Counted from the first letter of the stretch, positions 34,801 through 43,924 are shown. The stretch is DNA of 64,000 nucleotides from Halorubrum sp. GN11_10-6_MGM (GCF_005435165.1 NZ_SGUC01000008.1:1-64000), one strand, 5' to 3'. Translations and numbers: made by a program. Notes: generated from the sequence alone by a model not told the origin.

Positions 34801-36103
34801 GGTTGGTGATAAGTACCGCTTGGAACAAGCAATCAGAATGGGTAGCGCCTCAGCACGTGAGAAACTATTTACTAATTCTCCTCCTGAAAATGAACGAGAT
34901 AACTACCATCCAGTTGTCGACGGTGAGCATATTGAACGGTTTACTGTCAACTGGGATGGGAGATATCTCAACTACGATCCCGATGAATTGTACAACGCAA
35001 AAAGCAAGGAGCTCCTAGATCAGCCGAAGATTCTCCTGAAACGTATCGCTGAAAGACTCACAGCAGCTTACGACGGTGGTGTTGATGGTGACTACTATTA
35101 CCCCCTAAACACCGTATATACGCTTACTAAAGAGCAGGGAACGATTGAAGATCAAGGAACACACCCACTATTTGAAACAGGGCTCTTGAATTCAACATTG
35201 CTCGATTGGGAATATAAGCTATTGTTCGCAGCTATTGGTATACGCGGAGGGTACATTGAATTCCGAGAATACATTGACCATCTGCCTCTCAAGAATATCT
35301 CATTTACTTCTACAGAAGACGAAAGATCTGAATTGGTAGATGAATATTGGAACACAGTAAGTGATCAGATCGAATCAGCAAATTTCGATGCTGCTGCCGC
35401 CGCAGAGAGTGTATTTGAATCTGAATCTCCCGAAGAGATATCTCACGATCTGATTGTGAAGGCGGTTGATACCATAGCTGAACGAAGACAGGAGGCAAAT
35501 CAGATAAACGTAGATTTGACCGATTATATCAACGATTATGAAAAAACAACCCCCGTCACAGATATTCCGGGATATCAACCAGCACCCGATAGGGGAACAA
35601 CTGTTCTTTCAAACACGACGGAATCTGCTGAGGGCTTAAGAGTAGGTAGTGCAGCTGTACAGAACAAACAGGGAAAAACTATCGTTCAACTCACGGCGCG
35701 ATACAAGCCCGATGATGAAGAGGACTATGAGACGGATCAGTGGGGGTACGCAGAAACAGAACCGATCACGGTTGCAGAATATATCGGTCTTACAAAGAAA
35801 CAGGAAGCGCTTGTATCTGAGTTTATCCCCTATGCTATCGAAGAGGCCGGTGGGTTTGCTGGGTTCCGAAGTAATGCGACTAAGACAAATTCGCTAATTG
35901 CTCGGTTTGAACAAATGGAAATTCCTGCGCTTGAAGATGTAGAGGACTCTTTGGACCTATTCCTTTCGAACAAACAACGGCACGACCGCCTAGTCCAAGG
36001 TTCCGATTCACTTGATTCATACGTCGACCACCTGGTTTTCAGGTTATACGATCTAAACGAAAATGAAATAAAACTTGTTATGAGGGGAGGTGTGTCTGGA
36101 TAG
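31886..36103 (+). CDS. Type IIG restriction-modification enzyme
   Basis: This 1405-residue protein fuses nuclease, methylase and specificity parts. Residues 60-130 hold a PD-(D/E)XK nuclease: LEEKFIRPMFRKLGIPFEVEES, PD92-93 in RRPDYGFF and D125-x-K127 in AVADAKRW. Around residue 540 is the S-adenosylmethionine motif LDPAMGSGHFLTSAVDYLA, and around residue 796 the catalytic motif GNPPYI, giving an N6-adenine methylase of Eco57I/MmeI type. The C-terminal ~600 residues would read DNA sequence. Base composition shifts by eye near 34250, just at the NPPY motif, from GC-rich to AT-rich codons, as if the specificity half had been swapped by recombination. No stop is present; it may be active. Confidence 0.88.
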   Translation: MQSSLTYRTNRDLFSNYYLDEHLPETEEWDEVDDEELEAAYDDIIDLYEREKGTAPKRNESQLEEKFIRPMFRKLGIPFEVEESTSRTQRRPDYGFFETEDATRDAFERREGDGDFYENAVAVADAKRWGRPLDTRGSGEHERDFENPSYQIHVYLQETPARWAVLTDGKKWRLYYGPTSHQLDSYYEVDLPTILEKGDLEDFKYFYLFFRHSAFLEDTGGDCFLDDVYDESNVFAQDLGEDLQDNIYEAIKILSEGYLQYPDNDLDEADLELIHDSSLIYLYRLIFILYAEAEGRDLLDTDNEIYEESYSLNALKQEIAEELDSGDPKYRDWQDDLSSRLNELFELIDQGSKSRGIPKKDLHIPAYNGGLFRTDPDEDDSAEAQFLAEHTVGDAYLARVVELLTRSQQANGGGKIFVDYSSLDVRHLGSIYEGLLEYQLHVADEPLTLDDGEYVEANEGDGVFIETGEVYLTTGSGERKATGSYYTPEYVVEYIVDETLGPLVDDIREDLVGQTTYRKGDEEAGTFAEEFAERIFELKILDPAMGSGHFLTSAVDYLAREIIDAQERQAAQQGIETVEEDHDINWARRKVAQRCIYGVDLNPLATELAKVSLWLRTLAAEQPLAFLDHHLKTGNSLVGSDIEDVLANGDNSGEGDGQLTLQQSFAHTRQRALEHVMNRFQDLLSIDNETLEDAKEMEDVYDEVRDDPLYQHLLAMANVHTAAQFGLDVPSDADKRMAEALRSDSWTDIEGQDWFVDAQTMASEERFFHWELEFPVAFYDIDGDRREDAGFDAVIGNPPYISVTNLDPKLRQYLTDTEEYRTATGRYDAYIVFFEKSIELSRLGGLTSMIIPIKWAIYGNGRVLRDMLLEEVSLESLINISQAEVFDGPTTYPCIPVVTNQIPALDQEVSVINIPPDNPEYISQGLESLLSTELAVRIPLERFKLAPRKVFCPFLNDRNWQIHSKLHENSTEVGDKYRLEQAIRMGSASAREKLFTNSPPENERDNYHPVVDGEHIERFTVNWDGRYLNYDPDELYNAKSKELLDQPKILLKRIAERLTAAYDGGVDGDYYYPLNTVYTLTKEQGTIEDQGTHPLFETGLLNSTLLDWEYKLLFAAIGIRGGYIEFREYIDHLPLKNISFTSTEDERSELVDEYWNTVSDQIESANFDAAAAAESVFESESPEEISHDLIVKAVDTIAERRQEANQINVDLTDYINDYEKTTPVTDIPGYQPAPDRGTTVLSNTTESAEGLRVGSAAVQNKQGKTIVQLTARYKPDDEEDYETDQWGYAETEPITVAEYIGLTKKQEALVSEFIPYAIEEAGGFAGFRSNATKTNSLIARFEQMEIPALEDVEDSLDLFLSNKQRHDRLVQGSDSLDSYVDHLVFRLYDLNENEIKLVMRGGVSG

Positions 36104-36163
36104 CTAGTTGCTATCTATTTAGCATAGTAACGACTAACAGGACTCCCTATTAATGCTCAAAGG

Positions 36164-36553
36164 ATGCCCACAGTAGAATACCTTAACTACGAAGTGCTCG
36201 ACGACCACGGCTGGTCGATGGACGATGATGACCTCTTTGAGGAGGCCGCCGAGGCTGACCTTGACGCAGAGGACTACGGTACCCTCGAAGTGAATCAGGG
36301 CGAGTACATCCTCGAATCCGCTGAGGCGCAGGGCTATGACTGGCCCTTCTCGTGTCGTGCTGGCGCGTGCGCAAATTGTGCGTCCATCGTCAAGCAGGGC
36401 GACATCGACATGGACATGCAGCAGATCCTCTCCGACGAGGAGGTCGAGGAGAAGAACGTCCGGCTCACATGTATTGGGAGCCCGGCGACCGACGAGGTCA
36501 AGATCGTCTACAACGCGAAACACCTCGACTACCTCCAGAACCGCGTTATTTAG
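36164..36553 (+). CDS. fer: Haloarchaeal [2Fe-2S] ferredoxin
   Basis: The 129-residue protein is a plant-type ferredoxin with the halophile N-terminal insertion ([24 protein letters not shown]). Cluster ligands are in CRAGACANC (three Cys) and RLTCIGSP (fourth). It carries electrons in the cytoplasm, for instance from 2-oxoacid oxidoreductases. It is a GC-rich housekeeping-type gene with normal codon use, lying between two AT-rich defence genes. Whether it is the main ferredoxin or an extra copy cannot be told. Confidence 0.92.
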   Translation: MPTVEYLNYEVLDDHGWSMDDDDLFEEAAEADLDAEDYGTLEVNQGEYILESAEAQGYDWPFSCRAGACANCASIVKQGDIDMDMQQILSDEEVEEKNVRLTCIGSPATDEVKIVYNAKHLDYLQNRVI

Positions 36554-36584
36554 ACCTGAAAATCTGTATCCATATTCTTTAGTC

Positions 36585-36890
36585 GTGTTCAACGTCGGTG
36601 ACCACATCACGTTCGCCGGCGGCAAGGGGGAAATCTCCAAGATAGAGGACCGCCCCAACGGAAGTCAACTGCTACATGTGTACACCACGGAGGGTCAACT
36701 CCGAAAACTTCCAAGCGGCTTGCCCCATATCGAGAAGATCGACTCTATTGTCGACCGACTTGCGGCCAAACGGGTTGATGATCCGGTTCACCATGACCTC
36801 CGAGAACGCGCAACTCGTCTCGATTCAAAAATCAGATGTAAAGTCAACCGGCAGCTAAGAGCCATCTCCCGTTACTATTTTATTTATTGA
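36585..36890 (+). pseudogene. Severed N-terminus of SNF2/DISARM-type helicase
   Basis: The 101 codons from GTG 36585 read VFNVGDHITFAGGKGEISKI, then TTEGQLRKLPSGLPHIEKIDSIVDRLAAKRVDDP and ERATRLDSKIR. This corresponds to the N-terminal region before the motor of haloarchaeal SNF2/DEAD-type helicases in defence islands. The match stops where the motor should begin, and the last ~15 residues (KVNRQLRAISRYYFIY) look random. The AT-rich STAND gene starts 17 bp later, so its arrival probably deleted the helicase. Confidence 0.55.
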
Positions 36891-36907
36891 CCTCACTCTG
36901 AAGGATA

Positions 36908-39900
36908 ATGGGTCTCTCCTCTGTAAAAGATCTATTCTTTGAATATTCAACTTTCGGGGGAGAGACCAACTTCACCAAATCTGTCGGATCGGCTGTATTC
37001 GGCTTAGTAACTACCGTCGTCGGCCTCCAACTATCACTCATTAGCGCAGGGATTTCCGAATCCGGCATCTCAATCATCTCAATCGTCTCAATTATACTCT
37101 TCCCAGCTGGAATCGTTTACTATACCTTCAAGTCTGCAAGAAGAACCACTGTATCGAAATTCCACACTCGAACAGGGCGAATCAAAGTAATAGCAATATA
37201 TCTGCTTATTGGCGGGTTTTCTGTTCTACTGTTACACACCGTCGGGATTACTATTATGGCCCAAGTGGGATTCCTTGACCTCACGGCTCCAGATATATTG
37301 CTGGGGCTGGCACTGAGCCTAGGGTTCGCCTTTGTAGTTGCCGTCGCAAACTACTCCACACTTAGTGATCAGTACCCGTCGTTTTCAGAGGTCTTGAACA
37401 GATTCGAGAGTGAATCGAGCGAAAAACTGGGAAGGATCGAAAATGAAATCGAAGGAGTAGGCCATATTCCACGATCTGAAACAAACAGAATTTTAGAAGC
37501 CATTCAAGATCCTAATGATTTTGACGATATCATACTAAAGGGCGAGGGAGGTGTCGGAAAGAGTGGGATTCTAAAACGAGTGAGTGAAATTTCAGAGTAC
37601 GATTTCCTGTTTATAGATGTAAGTTCCTATTCTATTATAAGATCAGAATCCGACCTTGCCGAAGAACTCGGCCTGGAGGTGTCTCTGGAGAGATGTATCC
37701 GGCAAATCGCCGCAAATCGCCCTTTCATAGTTATTATCGACCAGTTAGACGACACGAACCGGGTATCTGGAGAGATTTACAAAAACCTAATCTTGGAAGT
37801 GGCTCAGATGAACTGCGTAAGCACAATATTTGCCTGTAGAACCTATGATCTAGATCATCATAACGAATTTGTCACATTAAGCAATTCTGAACACTTTGAT
37901 GACATTATAACGGTCAATACCTTAGAAGAGTCCAAGGTTAGAGAGTATTTAGAGGAGCTCGCGGTCACTTCCCCATCTCAGGATTTAGTCTATCTTTGTA
38001 AAGAGATTGAATATCTAGATGTAGTTGGAAGGCTGGCAAATAGTGGATCTGAATTGGAGGATGTCTCAGAACAGGTGACTGTCTGGGAAGAATACCTGAC
38101 ACTGCTTGAGGAAGACCATTCCAGCGATGACCAATTAAGAGGAACCCGCATAGTTGACCGGGCAGTTGAACATGCAGTTCGTGCCACCGAAAGCGGAAAC
38201 TCTGTTTTCTCAATTAGTGATCGCCAGTGGACTGACCAACAACTGAGATCAATGGGAGTCATTCAACGTGGGTCCAAGTTGGCAGGAGAGAGAAAATTCA
38301 GGTTTAGACACCAACAGTTTCAACTTTACCTCTACGCCCGGGACAAAGTTTCGAGAACGGTGGACGAGGAAAACCTGTTCCAAGGGACACTCAATGATCT
38401 TGATGAGAACATCAATAATGATGTGGTCAAATGGATGTTCGCTGTCTACACCGATCAGGAAGGCGAACTACCCGACGGCACAGACGTATTTTTAGAGGAA
38501 ATATTAGATGATATTGAGGGCTTTGGCTTCTATTGGGCCTCGAAAATATTAGACGTAGTGAAGAAATGGGATGCTGCTCAGAACCAGCCAGTAACCAATA
38601 CGGTATTACAAAAACTGGAGAGTAGGGAAGATCTCTATAAGTACTTCTTCGACGAGGCAACAGATCCCTCCTGGGCAGAGTCATTAGCCGAAACAGATCG
38701 ATTCCAAAATCCACCTAGCCATTTACTGGGGTATCTCCACGAAATCGCGGGCCTACATCCCGAGGTTGTTAGCGATATTGTGAGTGAGGATGTTGTCGAT
38801 TTAGATCGGCGCGGCAAGGCAACAGTGGTATCCATCATTAATGAACTCCCACTAGAATATGGAGTTGAACTCACGGACATTGTCCAAGGCGGACTTGACA
38901 ATCAGGAACCTACAATAGACCTGTACTATTCTCGTACGTCCGAATTCACAGAAGATCTAATAAACGGGGAGTATTTCGATGAAGGCCTTGAACTGACTGA
39001 CTCGCTCCTCACTGTCCGTTTAGAAGGCGAACCAGGAGGGCCAAACGACGAAATGATGAGTTCGTACTATCTTACCTCCCTATTTGAAGATGGCACTCTT
39101 GAAAGACTTGTTCAGAACCGACCTCAAGAATCGCTCGAACTTTTCGAGGATCACATGAGATATGCTGCTGAGCACAGAGCTGAAAACAGAGGCAAAAAAG
39201 TTGAAGAGCTCGGCTTATTTTACCTGAAATCGGTCTCCAATTACGGTATTGGCCAGAATGACAGATATCAACCCTTCGAGCTATACATTGGGTTTTTGAG
39301 AGAGGCACTCGATAATTGGTTTGAAGTCTCGAATGACGACGCGCAGAAGCAAAAAATCGAAGCGTATCTTGATGAATATCCGGTTTTCAGAGGGTTCGGA
39401 TTCTACCTACTGAGAGAGTATGGAGGCGACCACAGGGATCTGGTGGCACAAGAACTACTCTGGGAAGAAAATTACTCAGACATTCAATTAAAGAAAGAAT
39501 TCAACCTGTTATTGAAACACGGATTTGAGCATCTTCACCAAGATCAACAAAATCAGGTGGTCAATCTAATCACCTCTGTTCCAATCTCAGATACATTCGC
39601 TCAGATAGCTGAAGGGAAACAAGAGGAACAGGAAGATATGACTGTAGACGAAATTGCGGAGCAATATGCTTCTCGATGGGTTCGCGACAAACTCTGGCCA
39701 ATAAGAGAACACCTTTCTAACGACACAAGAGCAGAACTCTCAGACCTAGTTGACCGGTTTGAAGACGACCCAGAAGATCCAGATACGCCCGCAATAAGGG
39801 GAGGAGCTGTTTCATACGAAAGCCCTGAATCAAAGGAAGACCTACGCGACAGATCGCCGGAGGATCTGATCAACTTCTGTATAGAGGAACCTTTCGAGGA

Positions 39901-41356
39901 GGAGGAATGGTACGAAAGTGATTCAGTTGAGGAGACAGGCCGAAGAGGCGCGGCAGAAAAAGTAGCGGGAATTGTTTTAGACGACCCAGTAAAGTATGCC
40001 TCTGAACTACCGAGACTGGCTGAAGCTCCTGAATCCTATTCGACACAACTACTAGGACACTTGAGAAACAGAATAGAGGAAGAACCAGAAATATTAGACA
40101 ATGAATCCTTCAGAAATGCTCTGTGGGATTTATCAGACCAGATAGTTTCTAATACCGACGACTGGCCTTCTCACACCAGAAAGCGTGTAGGATGGCTATT
40201 GAGAGATGGCTTCGGTAACAGCGACTCATACGAATATTTCCTACTTGAAGAAGATCGTATTAGAAGTCTAATTTTTACCCTGTTAGAGGACCCTGATCCC
40301 AATATTGAGCGAGATAGGCCACCAGAAGGCCATGCTGGCCACAATGATCCTTCCCATAATGCACTGAACACAGTACGTCCTGTAGCCTTAGACTCGCTAA
40401 TAATTTATACAAGACAGAAATCAGATGATGAGAATGAAGAACTTGATTCAGAACTCAGGTCCAAATTAGAAGAAAAGTTAGATGATCTTTCCCTCGGTGT
40501 ACACTCGGTATTCGGCCGCAGATTTGTCACGCTCTGGGTTGCTGATCAGGACTGGGTAGCTGAACACCTATCGGACATATTCCCTCGTAGCCAGAGTAGA
40601 CAAGATAAGGAAAAGTTCACTGCCGCTTGGGATTCTTATGTCGCATTCAATAATGCCTACAAAGATATCTTCCCTGAACTTCGGAGTTACTACTTCCACG
40701 CTATCGACCTAATGGTCGAAGGAGAAAACACTGAAACCGTAAATGCGGACGAAAAAATGGCCGGCCACCTACTTGCCAACTACCTATTCGAATACGATCT
40801 TGAAGACTGGTCAGATAGTTTGCTGGCTTACCTGTATGACCGAAGTGATCCAGATCTGGCGAGACAAGTCGCTTGGAGTCTATGGAAATGGGGTGACAGT
40901 ACAGACGACGACCCCTTCGAGAAGTGGGAGAAGACTAGATTGCTGTGGGAGAGACGTCTTGATCAGGTTGGGGAAGATGAGACATTCTCAGAAGAGGTTT
41001 CGTGGTTCGTTCGCTGGCTTGAACACGTCGAGAATAGTGTTGAACTCGATGAAGTGGAAGACCTGCTCAGGGATTCATTCAATCATATCTCTCAAAACCG
41101 GCGTGCCTGGGAATCCTTAGAAAAATACCTATCCACCCAATCTAATGATCATATAGAAACTACAGTAGATATCTTTTACAGCCTGAATACGGAGTACGAG
41201 AGACCAATGTCGCACGGGTTCACCGAAGAATCAAAAGAGATCCTTCGCCCTGCTCTTGAGGAATTTGACAATGGCGATGAGACATATGATAAGGCATTCG
41301 AAGCCGCTCAAACCTATGATGTAGAAGCCCAGAGCTTCTTAGACGACCATCGATAA
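36908..41356 (+). CDS. Membrane-anchored STAND-type NTPase, putative antiviral sensor
   Basis: This 1482-residue protein starts with four predicted membrane helices (about residues 25-48, 53-73, 93-118, 126-148). A P-loop NTPase core of NACHT/STAND type follows: Walker A GEGGVGKS (212-219), Walker B PFIVIIDQLDD (272-282), ACRTYD sensor-like motif (309-314), and helical domains with RFRHQQFQLYLYAR (winged-helix part, near residue 465). The remaining ~1000 residues form acidic helical repeats with no sequence motif. STAND proteins use such arrays as sensors that trigger oligomerisation. Here the membrane helices would be the effector or anchor. The AT-rich codon use, unlike the neighbouring ferredoxin, suggests transfer. 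The defence role is inferred from architecture and neighbours. Confidence 0.75.
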   Translation: MGLSSVKDLFFEYSTFGGETNFTKSVGSAVFGLVTTVVGLQLSLISAGISESGISIISIVSIILFPAGIVYYTFKSARRTTVSKFHTRTGRIKVIAIYLLIGGFSVLLLHTVGITIMAQVGFLDLTAPDILLGLALSLGFAFVVAVANYSTLSDQYPSFSEVLNRFESESSEKLGRIENEIEGVGHIPRSETNRILEAIQDPNDFDDIILKGEGGVGKSGILKRVSEISEYDFLFIDVSSYSIIRSESDLAEELGLEVSLERCIRQIAANRPFIVIIDQLDDTNRVSGEIYKNLILEVAQMNCVSTIFACRTYDLDHHNEFVTLSNSEHFDDIITVNTLEESKVREYLEELAVTSPSQDLVYLCKEIEYLDVVGRLANSGSELEDVSEQVTVWEEYLTLLEEDHSSDDQLRGTRIVDRAVEHAVRATESGNSVFSISDRQWTDQQLRSMGVIQRGSKLAGERKFRFRHQQFQLYLYARDKVSRTVDEENLFQGTLNDLDENINNDVVKWMFAVYTDQEGELPDGTDVFLEEILDDIEGFGFYWASKILDVVKKWDAAQNQPVTNTVLQKLESREDLYKYFFDEATDPSWAESLAETDRFQNPPSHLLGYLHEIAGLHPEVVSDIVSEDVVDLDRRGKATVVSIINELPLEYGVELTDIVQGGLDNQEPTIDLYYSRTSEFTEDLINGEYFDEGLELTDSLLTVRLEGEPGGPNDEMMSSYYLTSLFEDGTLERLVQNRPQESLELFEDHMRYAAEHRAENRGKKVEELGLFYLKSVSNYGIGQNDRYQPFELYIGFLREALDNWFEVSNDDAQKQKIEAYLDEYPVFRGFGFYLLREYGGDHRDLVAQELLWEENYSDIQLKKEFNLLLKHGFEHLHQDQQNQVVNLITSVPISDTFAQIAEGKQEEQEDMTVDEIAEQYASRWVRDKLWPIREHLSNDTRAELSDLVDRFEDDPEDPDTPAIRGGAVSYESPESKEDLRDRSPEDLINFCIEEPFEEEEWYESDSVEETGRRGAAEKVAGIVLDDPVKYASELPRLAEAPESYSTQLLGHLRNRIEEEPEILDNESFRNALWDLSDQIVSNTDDWPSHTRKRVGWLLRDGFGNSDSYEYFLLEEDRIRSLIFTLLEDPDPNIERDRPPEGHAGHNDPSHNALNTVRPVALDSLIIYTRQKSDDENEELDSELRSKLEEKLDDLSLGVHSVFGRRFVTLWVADQDWVAEHLSDIFPRSQSRQDKEKFTAAWDSYVAFNNAYKDIFPELRSYYFHAIDLMVEGENTETVNADEKMAGHLLANYLFEYDLEDWSDSLLAYLYDRSDPDLARQVAWSLWKWGDSTDDDPFEKWEKTRLLWERRLDQVGEDETFSEEVSWFVRWLEHVENSVELDEVEDLLRDSFNHISQNRRAWESLEKYLSTQSNDHIETTVDIFYSLNTEYERPMSHGFTEESKEILRPALEEFDNGDETYDKAFEAAQTYDVEAQSFLDDHR

Positions 41357-41741
41357 GCACCTCACTAATCATCGGGGACTGGATAGTCTGCCTCAAGTAA
41401 CGCTTGGTCAATCTCCTGATTGACTTGTTGCATACTTTGGCCTTGTTCCAAACGCTGTATATATTCCAACAGCGTGTGACGGAGGAATTCTCGACTTTGA
41501 ATTCTGTAGAATTCATATTATGATATTCAATCACAATGCTGATTTCTCGGCCTCAGTGGACAATAGCGCTTCTTGCGTCGTAGAGTTCCCTGAATAATTG
41601 GTATAAAATCTCGATCCTGAGTGGCTCAATTTGCGTCACTCTCCAGTAGAATACTTCCCAAAATACGAATGAAAAGGTACTGCTATACACGAAACCGCAG
41701 TAACCCCCACTTGTTTAAATTGATAGCGTGTCCTCGAAAAC
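41357..41741 (-). other. Intergenic region with C-terminal gene remnant
   Basis: A minus-strand frame ending at 41365 reads SREFLRHTLLEYIQRLEQGQ then SMQQVNQEIDQALLEADYPVPDD. It has no start before a stop near 41525 and is taken as a remnant of a small helical protein. Nothing else is seen before the recombinase promoter region. Confidence 0.35.
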
Positions 41742-42563
41742 ATGAGCGAAAACGGACCCGCGACCGCGGCGATCTATGCCCGCGTCTCGACCTCGGATCA
41801 GGACGTATCTCGGCAGCTCGACGAGGCGCACGAGCATTTGGAACGTCTCGGTGTGGAAGACATCGAGGAGTATCCAGAGATCGTCTCCGGCGCTGCCGAC
41901 ACCGACACTCGCGAGGTGTACAACCGACTCCTCGATGATGTCGAGACGGGACAGTTCGATCTCGTGGTCGTTCACGAAATCAGCCGGCTCTCTCGCCTCG
42001 GTCCGACTGAGATTCACGAGTTCATCCAACACTGCTTGGAACATGACACCGGCGTTGAGGCTCTCGACGTCGGCCTGAAAATTCACGTCGACGACGGCGA
42101 GCTCCAGCAGACAATATACAGCATGGTCGCTCGGTTGATGGGCGACCTCGCCCAGATCGAACACCAACAAAAACTCCAGCGAATCCGGTCGGGCGTCCGC
42201 GCTGCACAGTCTGCCGGAAAGTGGACTGGAAGACCACCTGCGGGGTTCGTCGTCGAAGATGGGTACCTCCGCGTGGATCCCGCCGAGTTCCTACACGTCC
42301 GTGAGGCTCTCGTCCGCGTCGACCGCGGTGATTCGTTCGCGACCGTCGCCGACGACACCGGCATCGCTGAGTCGACACTCCGGAGCCTCCACCAAGATCG
42401 TCGCGACCTCTACCTCAGCGGCGAGGCCGAGGATGAGCGCGTCGACGACGCACTCACCGACGTCCGCCCGCTGGAGGATGTACGGGCCGAGGATCCCGAC
42501 TTCGAAGAGCTACGCGAACGCGTCGAGCGGTTAGAGGAGGCCACGGACATCGACAACTGCTAG
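41742..42563 (+). CDS. Serine recombinase (resolvase/invertase family)
   Basis: The 273-residue protein has the catalytic N-terminal domain of small serine recombinases: AAIYARVSTSDQDVSRQL with nucleophile Ser16, VVVHEISRLSRLG, and the long E helix ending MVARLMGDLAQIEHQQKLQRIRSGVRAAQSAGKWTGRPP. A DNA-binding tail follows (EALVRVDRGDSFATVADDTGIAESTLRSLHQDR), then an acidic coiled coil. A TATA-like TTTAAATTG at 41715 fits a start at ATG 41742. It may resolve or invert a nearby element; its target sites are not evident. Confidence 0.9.
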   Translation: MSENGPATAAIYARVSTSDQDVSRQLDEAHEHLERLGVEDIEEYPEIVSGAADTDTREVYNRLLDDVETGQFDLVVVHEISRLSRLGPTEIHEFIQHCLEHDTGVEALDVGLKIHVDDGELQQTIYSMVARLMGDLAQIEHQQKLQRIRSGVRAAQSAGKWTGRPPAGFVVEDGYLRVDPAEFLHVREALVRVDRGDSFATVADDTGIAESTLRSLHQDRRDLYLSGEAEDERVDDALTDVRPLEDVRAEDPDFEELRERVERLEEATDIDNC

Positions 42564-42609
42564 CGCCTCTACCTCACCCTCTCAATCGGCTCAACGGTTT
42601 ATGTTTCTA

Positions 42610-42966
42610 TCATACCGAGATATCTACCTCTCTACTTTCCCACTTCTCTTCTACCTCATCTACTGACTTCTCGTTGTCAACCACGTCGGCTAAGTCGCGG
42701 AGGTACTCTACGATGTCATCGTTTTCTACGTCCCATCGCTGGTCCGAGATGGATTTGAGACTCGTCGCTAGCTCACGGGCTTCATCAGCCGTGTAAGCTG
42801 CGTCAGTCTCGCCAATATCAACGATGACAGCAAACTCGTTGTCGGTGATGCTGAGGTTCAACGACGACACCTCGCCGTCAATAATGCTGCTCGATACCCC
42901 GTCCTGAAGATCTGACTCATACATTATGTAGTCGATGTTGTCGGTCCCATTTGAAATCGGGGGCAT
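42610..42966 (-). CDS. Hypothetical acidic protein
   Basis: From ATG 42966 it has about 118 residues. Two to three strands (LNLSITDNEFAVIVDIGE) are followed by a helical C-terminus (TADEARELATSLKSISDQRW, DIVEYLRDLADVVDN). A TTG at 42987 would add seven residues. It has no motif that I recognise and converges on the serine recombinase gene. Confidence 0.5.
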   Translation of the reverse strand: MPPISNGTDNIDYIMYESDLQDGVSSSIIDGEVSSLNLSITDNEFAVIVDIGETDAAYTADEARELATSLKSISDQRWDVENDDIVEYLRDLADVVDNEKSVDEVEEKWESREVDISV

Positions 42967-43236
42967 CGTCAGGGTCGGAGCGGTCAACTTTCGACCGGGG
43001 GCATGGTACTCCTTTGACCCGAGCTATTCTACTGATGGAGACCTTTCGGCTACCTAATATATTCTGCTCAACGACCCGTGTCAGACACGTTTCCCGACAG
43101 ATTATTATTCAGGACCAGAAGGGGTGTCCTGGATTCTTCCCCCCAAGACACCGAACCGGCCGATTATCGGCCGATGAGGGTGGTTTACGGAAATGTTGTG
43201 GCAGGGCGACAGAACGGTGCGCTTGCCGCCGGTGGC
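42967..43236. other. Intergenic region with strong palindrome
   Basis: CGGCCGAT-T-ATCGGCCG (43157-43173) is a near-perfect palindrome that could be a terminator for minus-strand genes ending at 43237 or a protein site. A plus-strand frame from GTG 43078 exists but lacks convincing codon bias. Confidence 0.4.
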
Positions 43237-43341
43237 TCAGCCGCGCGTGTACTGTATCACCCACATGATGAATACCACGAGCGCGGCGAAGGCTGTGTGC
43301 GGTCCAAACATACCGATGAACGCGTCGATGAGCATGTTCAT
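43237..43341 (-). CDS. Tiny single-helix membrane protein
   Basis: The 34-codon frame MNMLIDAFIGMFGPHTAFAA to VIQYTRG holds one membrane helix (TAFAALVVFIMWVIQY). GC at third codon positions is high, which favours a real gene. An 11-codon frame (MELASVSAIGA) directly before overlaps it by ATGA. It follows the two-helix membrane gene at 43409 on the same strand and may belong with it to a provirus or integrated element. Confidence 0.4.
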   Translation of the reverse strand: MNMLIDAFIGMFGPHTAFAALVVFIMWVIQYTRG

Positions 43342-43408
43342 GCTCCAATCGCAGAGACGCTTGCGAGTTCCATATAAACCCACGCGCCGGTTACCGACGT
43401 CGAGCGCG

Positions 43409-43918
43409 TCAGAGGTCCGGGATCTCATGACCGATGTAGACAAGCCCGATAGCGAGGCCGATGAAGGCTCCCGGCGTGGCGTGTACCTCACCCGCCACCG
43501 GGTCGATATGGAACGCGCCGGTCGTACCCCACACGACGCCGGCGAAGACGGCCCACGCGCCGAGCGCGACGGCGATCCCTGCGGCCTTTCGTCGAGATGG
43601 TGGGTAGTCGAGCTTGTCGGATGCCTTCGCCGCGCTGTGTTCGAGCAGGAGTCGCGCCCGAGTCCACGCTCTGACTGGGTCGGACGCAGCTGGCACTTCG
43701 TGATCGTCGGCGAACGCGCCGAAGGTCTGCTGCCGGTCGCGCGCTTCAGCTTCGAGCGGGTCCGGCAGGTGGTCGTACTTGTGTCGAGCGACGTCGCCCT
43801 GAGGCGTGATACGGTCGAGGGTGATTAGGTCTGCGTTCTCCCGAACCGTCGCGTAGCTCTCGGGCTGAGGGTCGACATCGTACGGGCCGTCTGTCGGCTC
43901 GCCGAGCGCGGCGGACAT
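43409..43918 (-). CDS. Two-helix membrane protein of integrated element
   Basis: The 169-residue protein has an acidic soluble half (DHLPDPLEAEARDRQQTFGAFADDHE) and two membrane helices at the C-terminus (AAGIAVALGAWAVFAGVVWG and ATPGAFIGLAIGLVYIGHEI). It starts 6 bp after the stop of the integrase remnant. Such pairs are common next to integrases in haloarchaeal proviruses. Its function is unknown. Confidence 0.5.
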   Translation of the reverse strand: MSAALGEPTDGPYDVDPQPESYATVRENADLITLDRITPQGDVARHKYDHLPDPLEAEARDRQQTFGAFADDHEVPAASDPVRAWTRARLLLEHSAAKASDKLDYPPSRRKAAGIAVALGAWAVFAGVVWGTTGAFHIDPVAGEVHATPGAFIGLAIGLVYIGHEIPDL

Positions 43919-43924
43919 CTTGTG

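Noticed and set aside
43078-43377. Plus-strand frame from GTG (99 codons)
   Set aside because: Weak codon bias, and it opposes the tiny membrane protein gene; there is no recognisable domain.
43193-43828. Plus-strand frame of 211 codons
   Set aside because: Antisense to the two-helix membrane gene, Arg-rich and without a fold; the minus-strand gene has the better codon bias.
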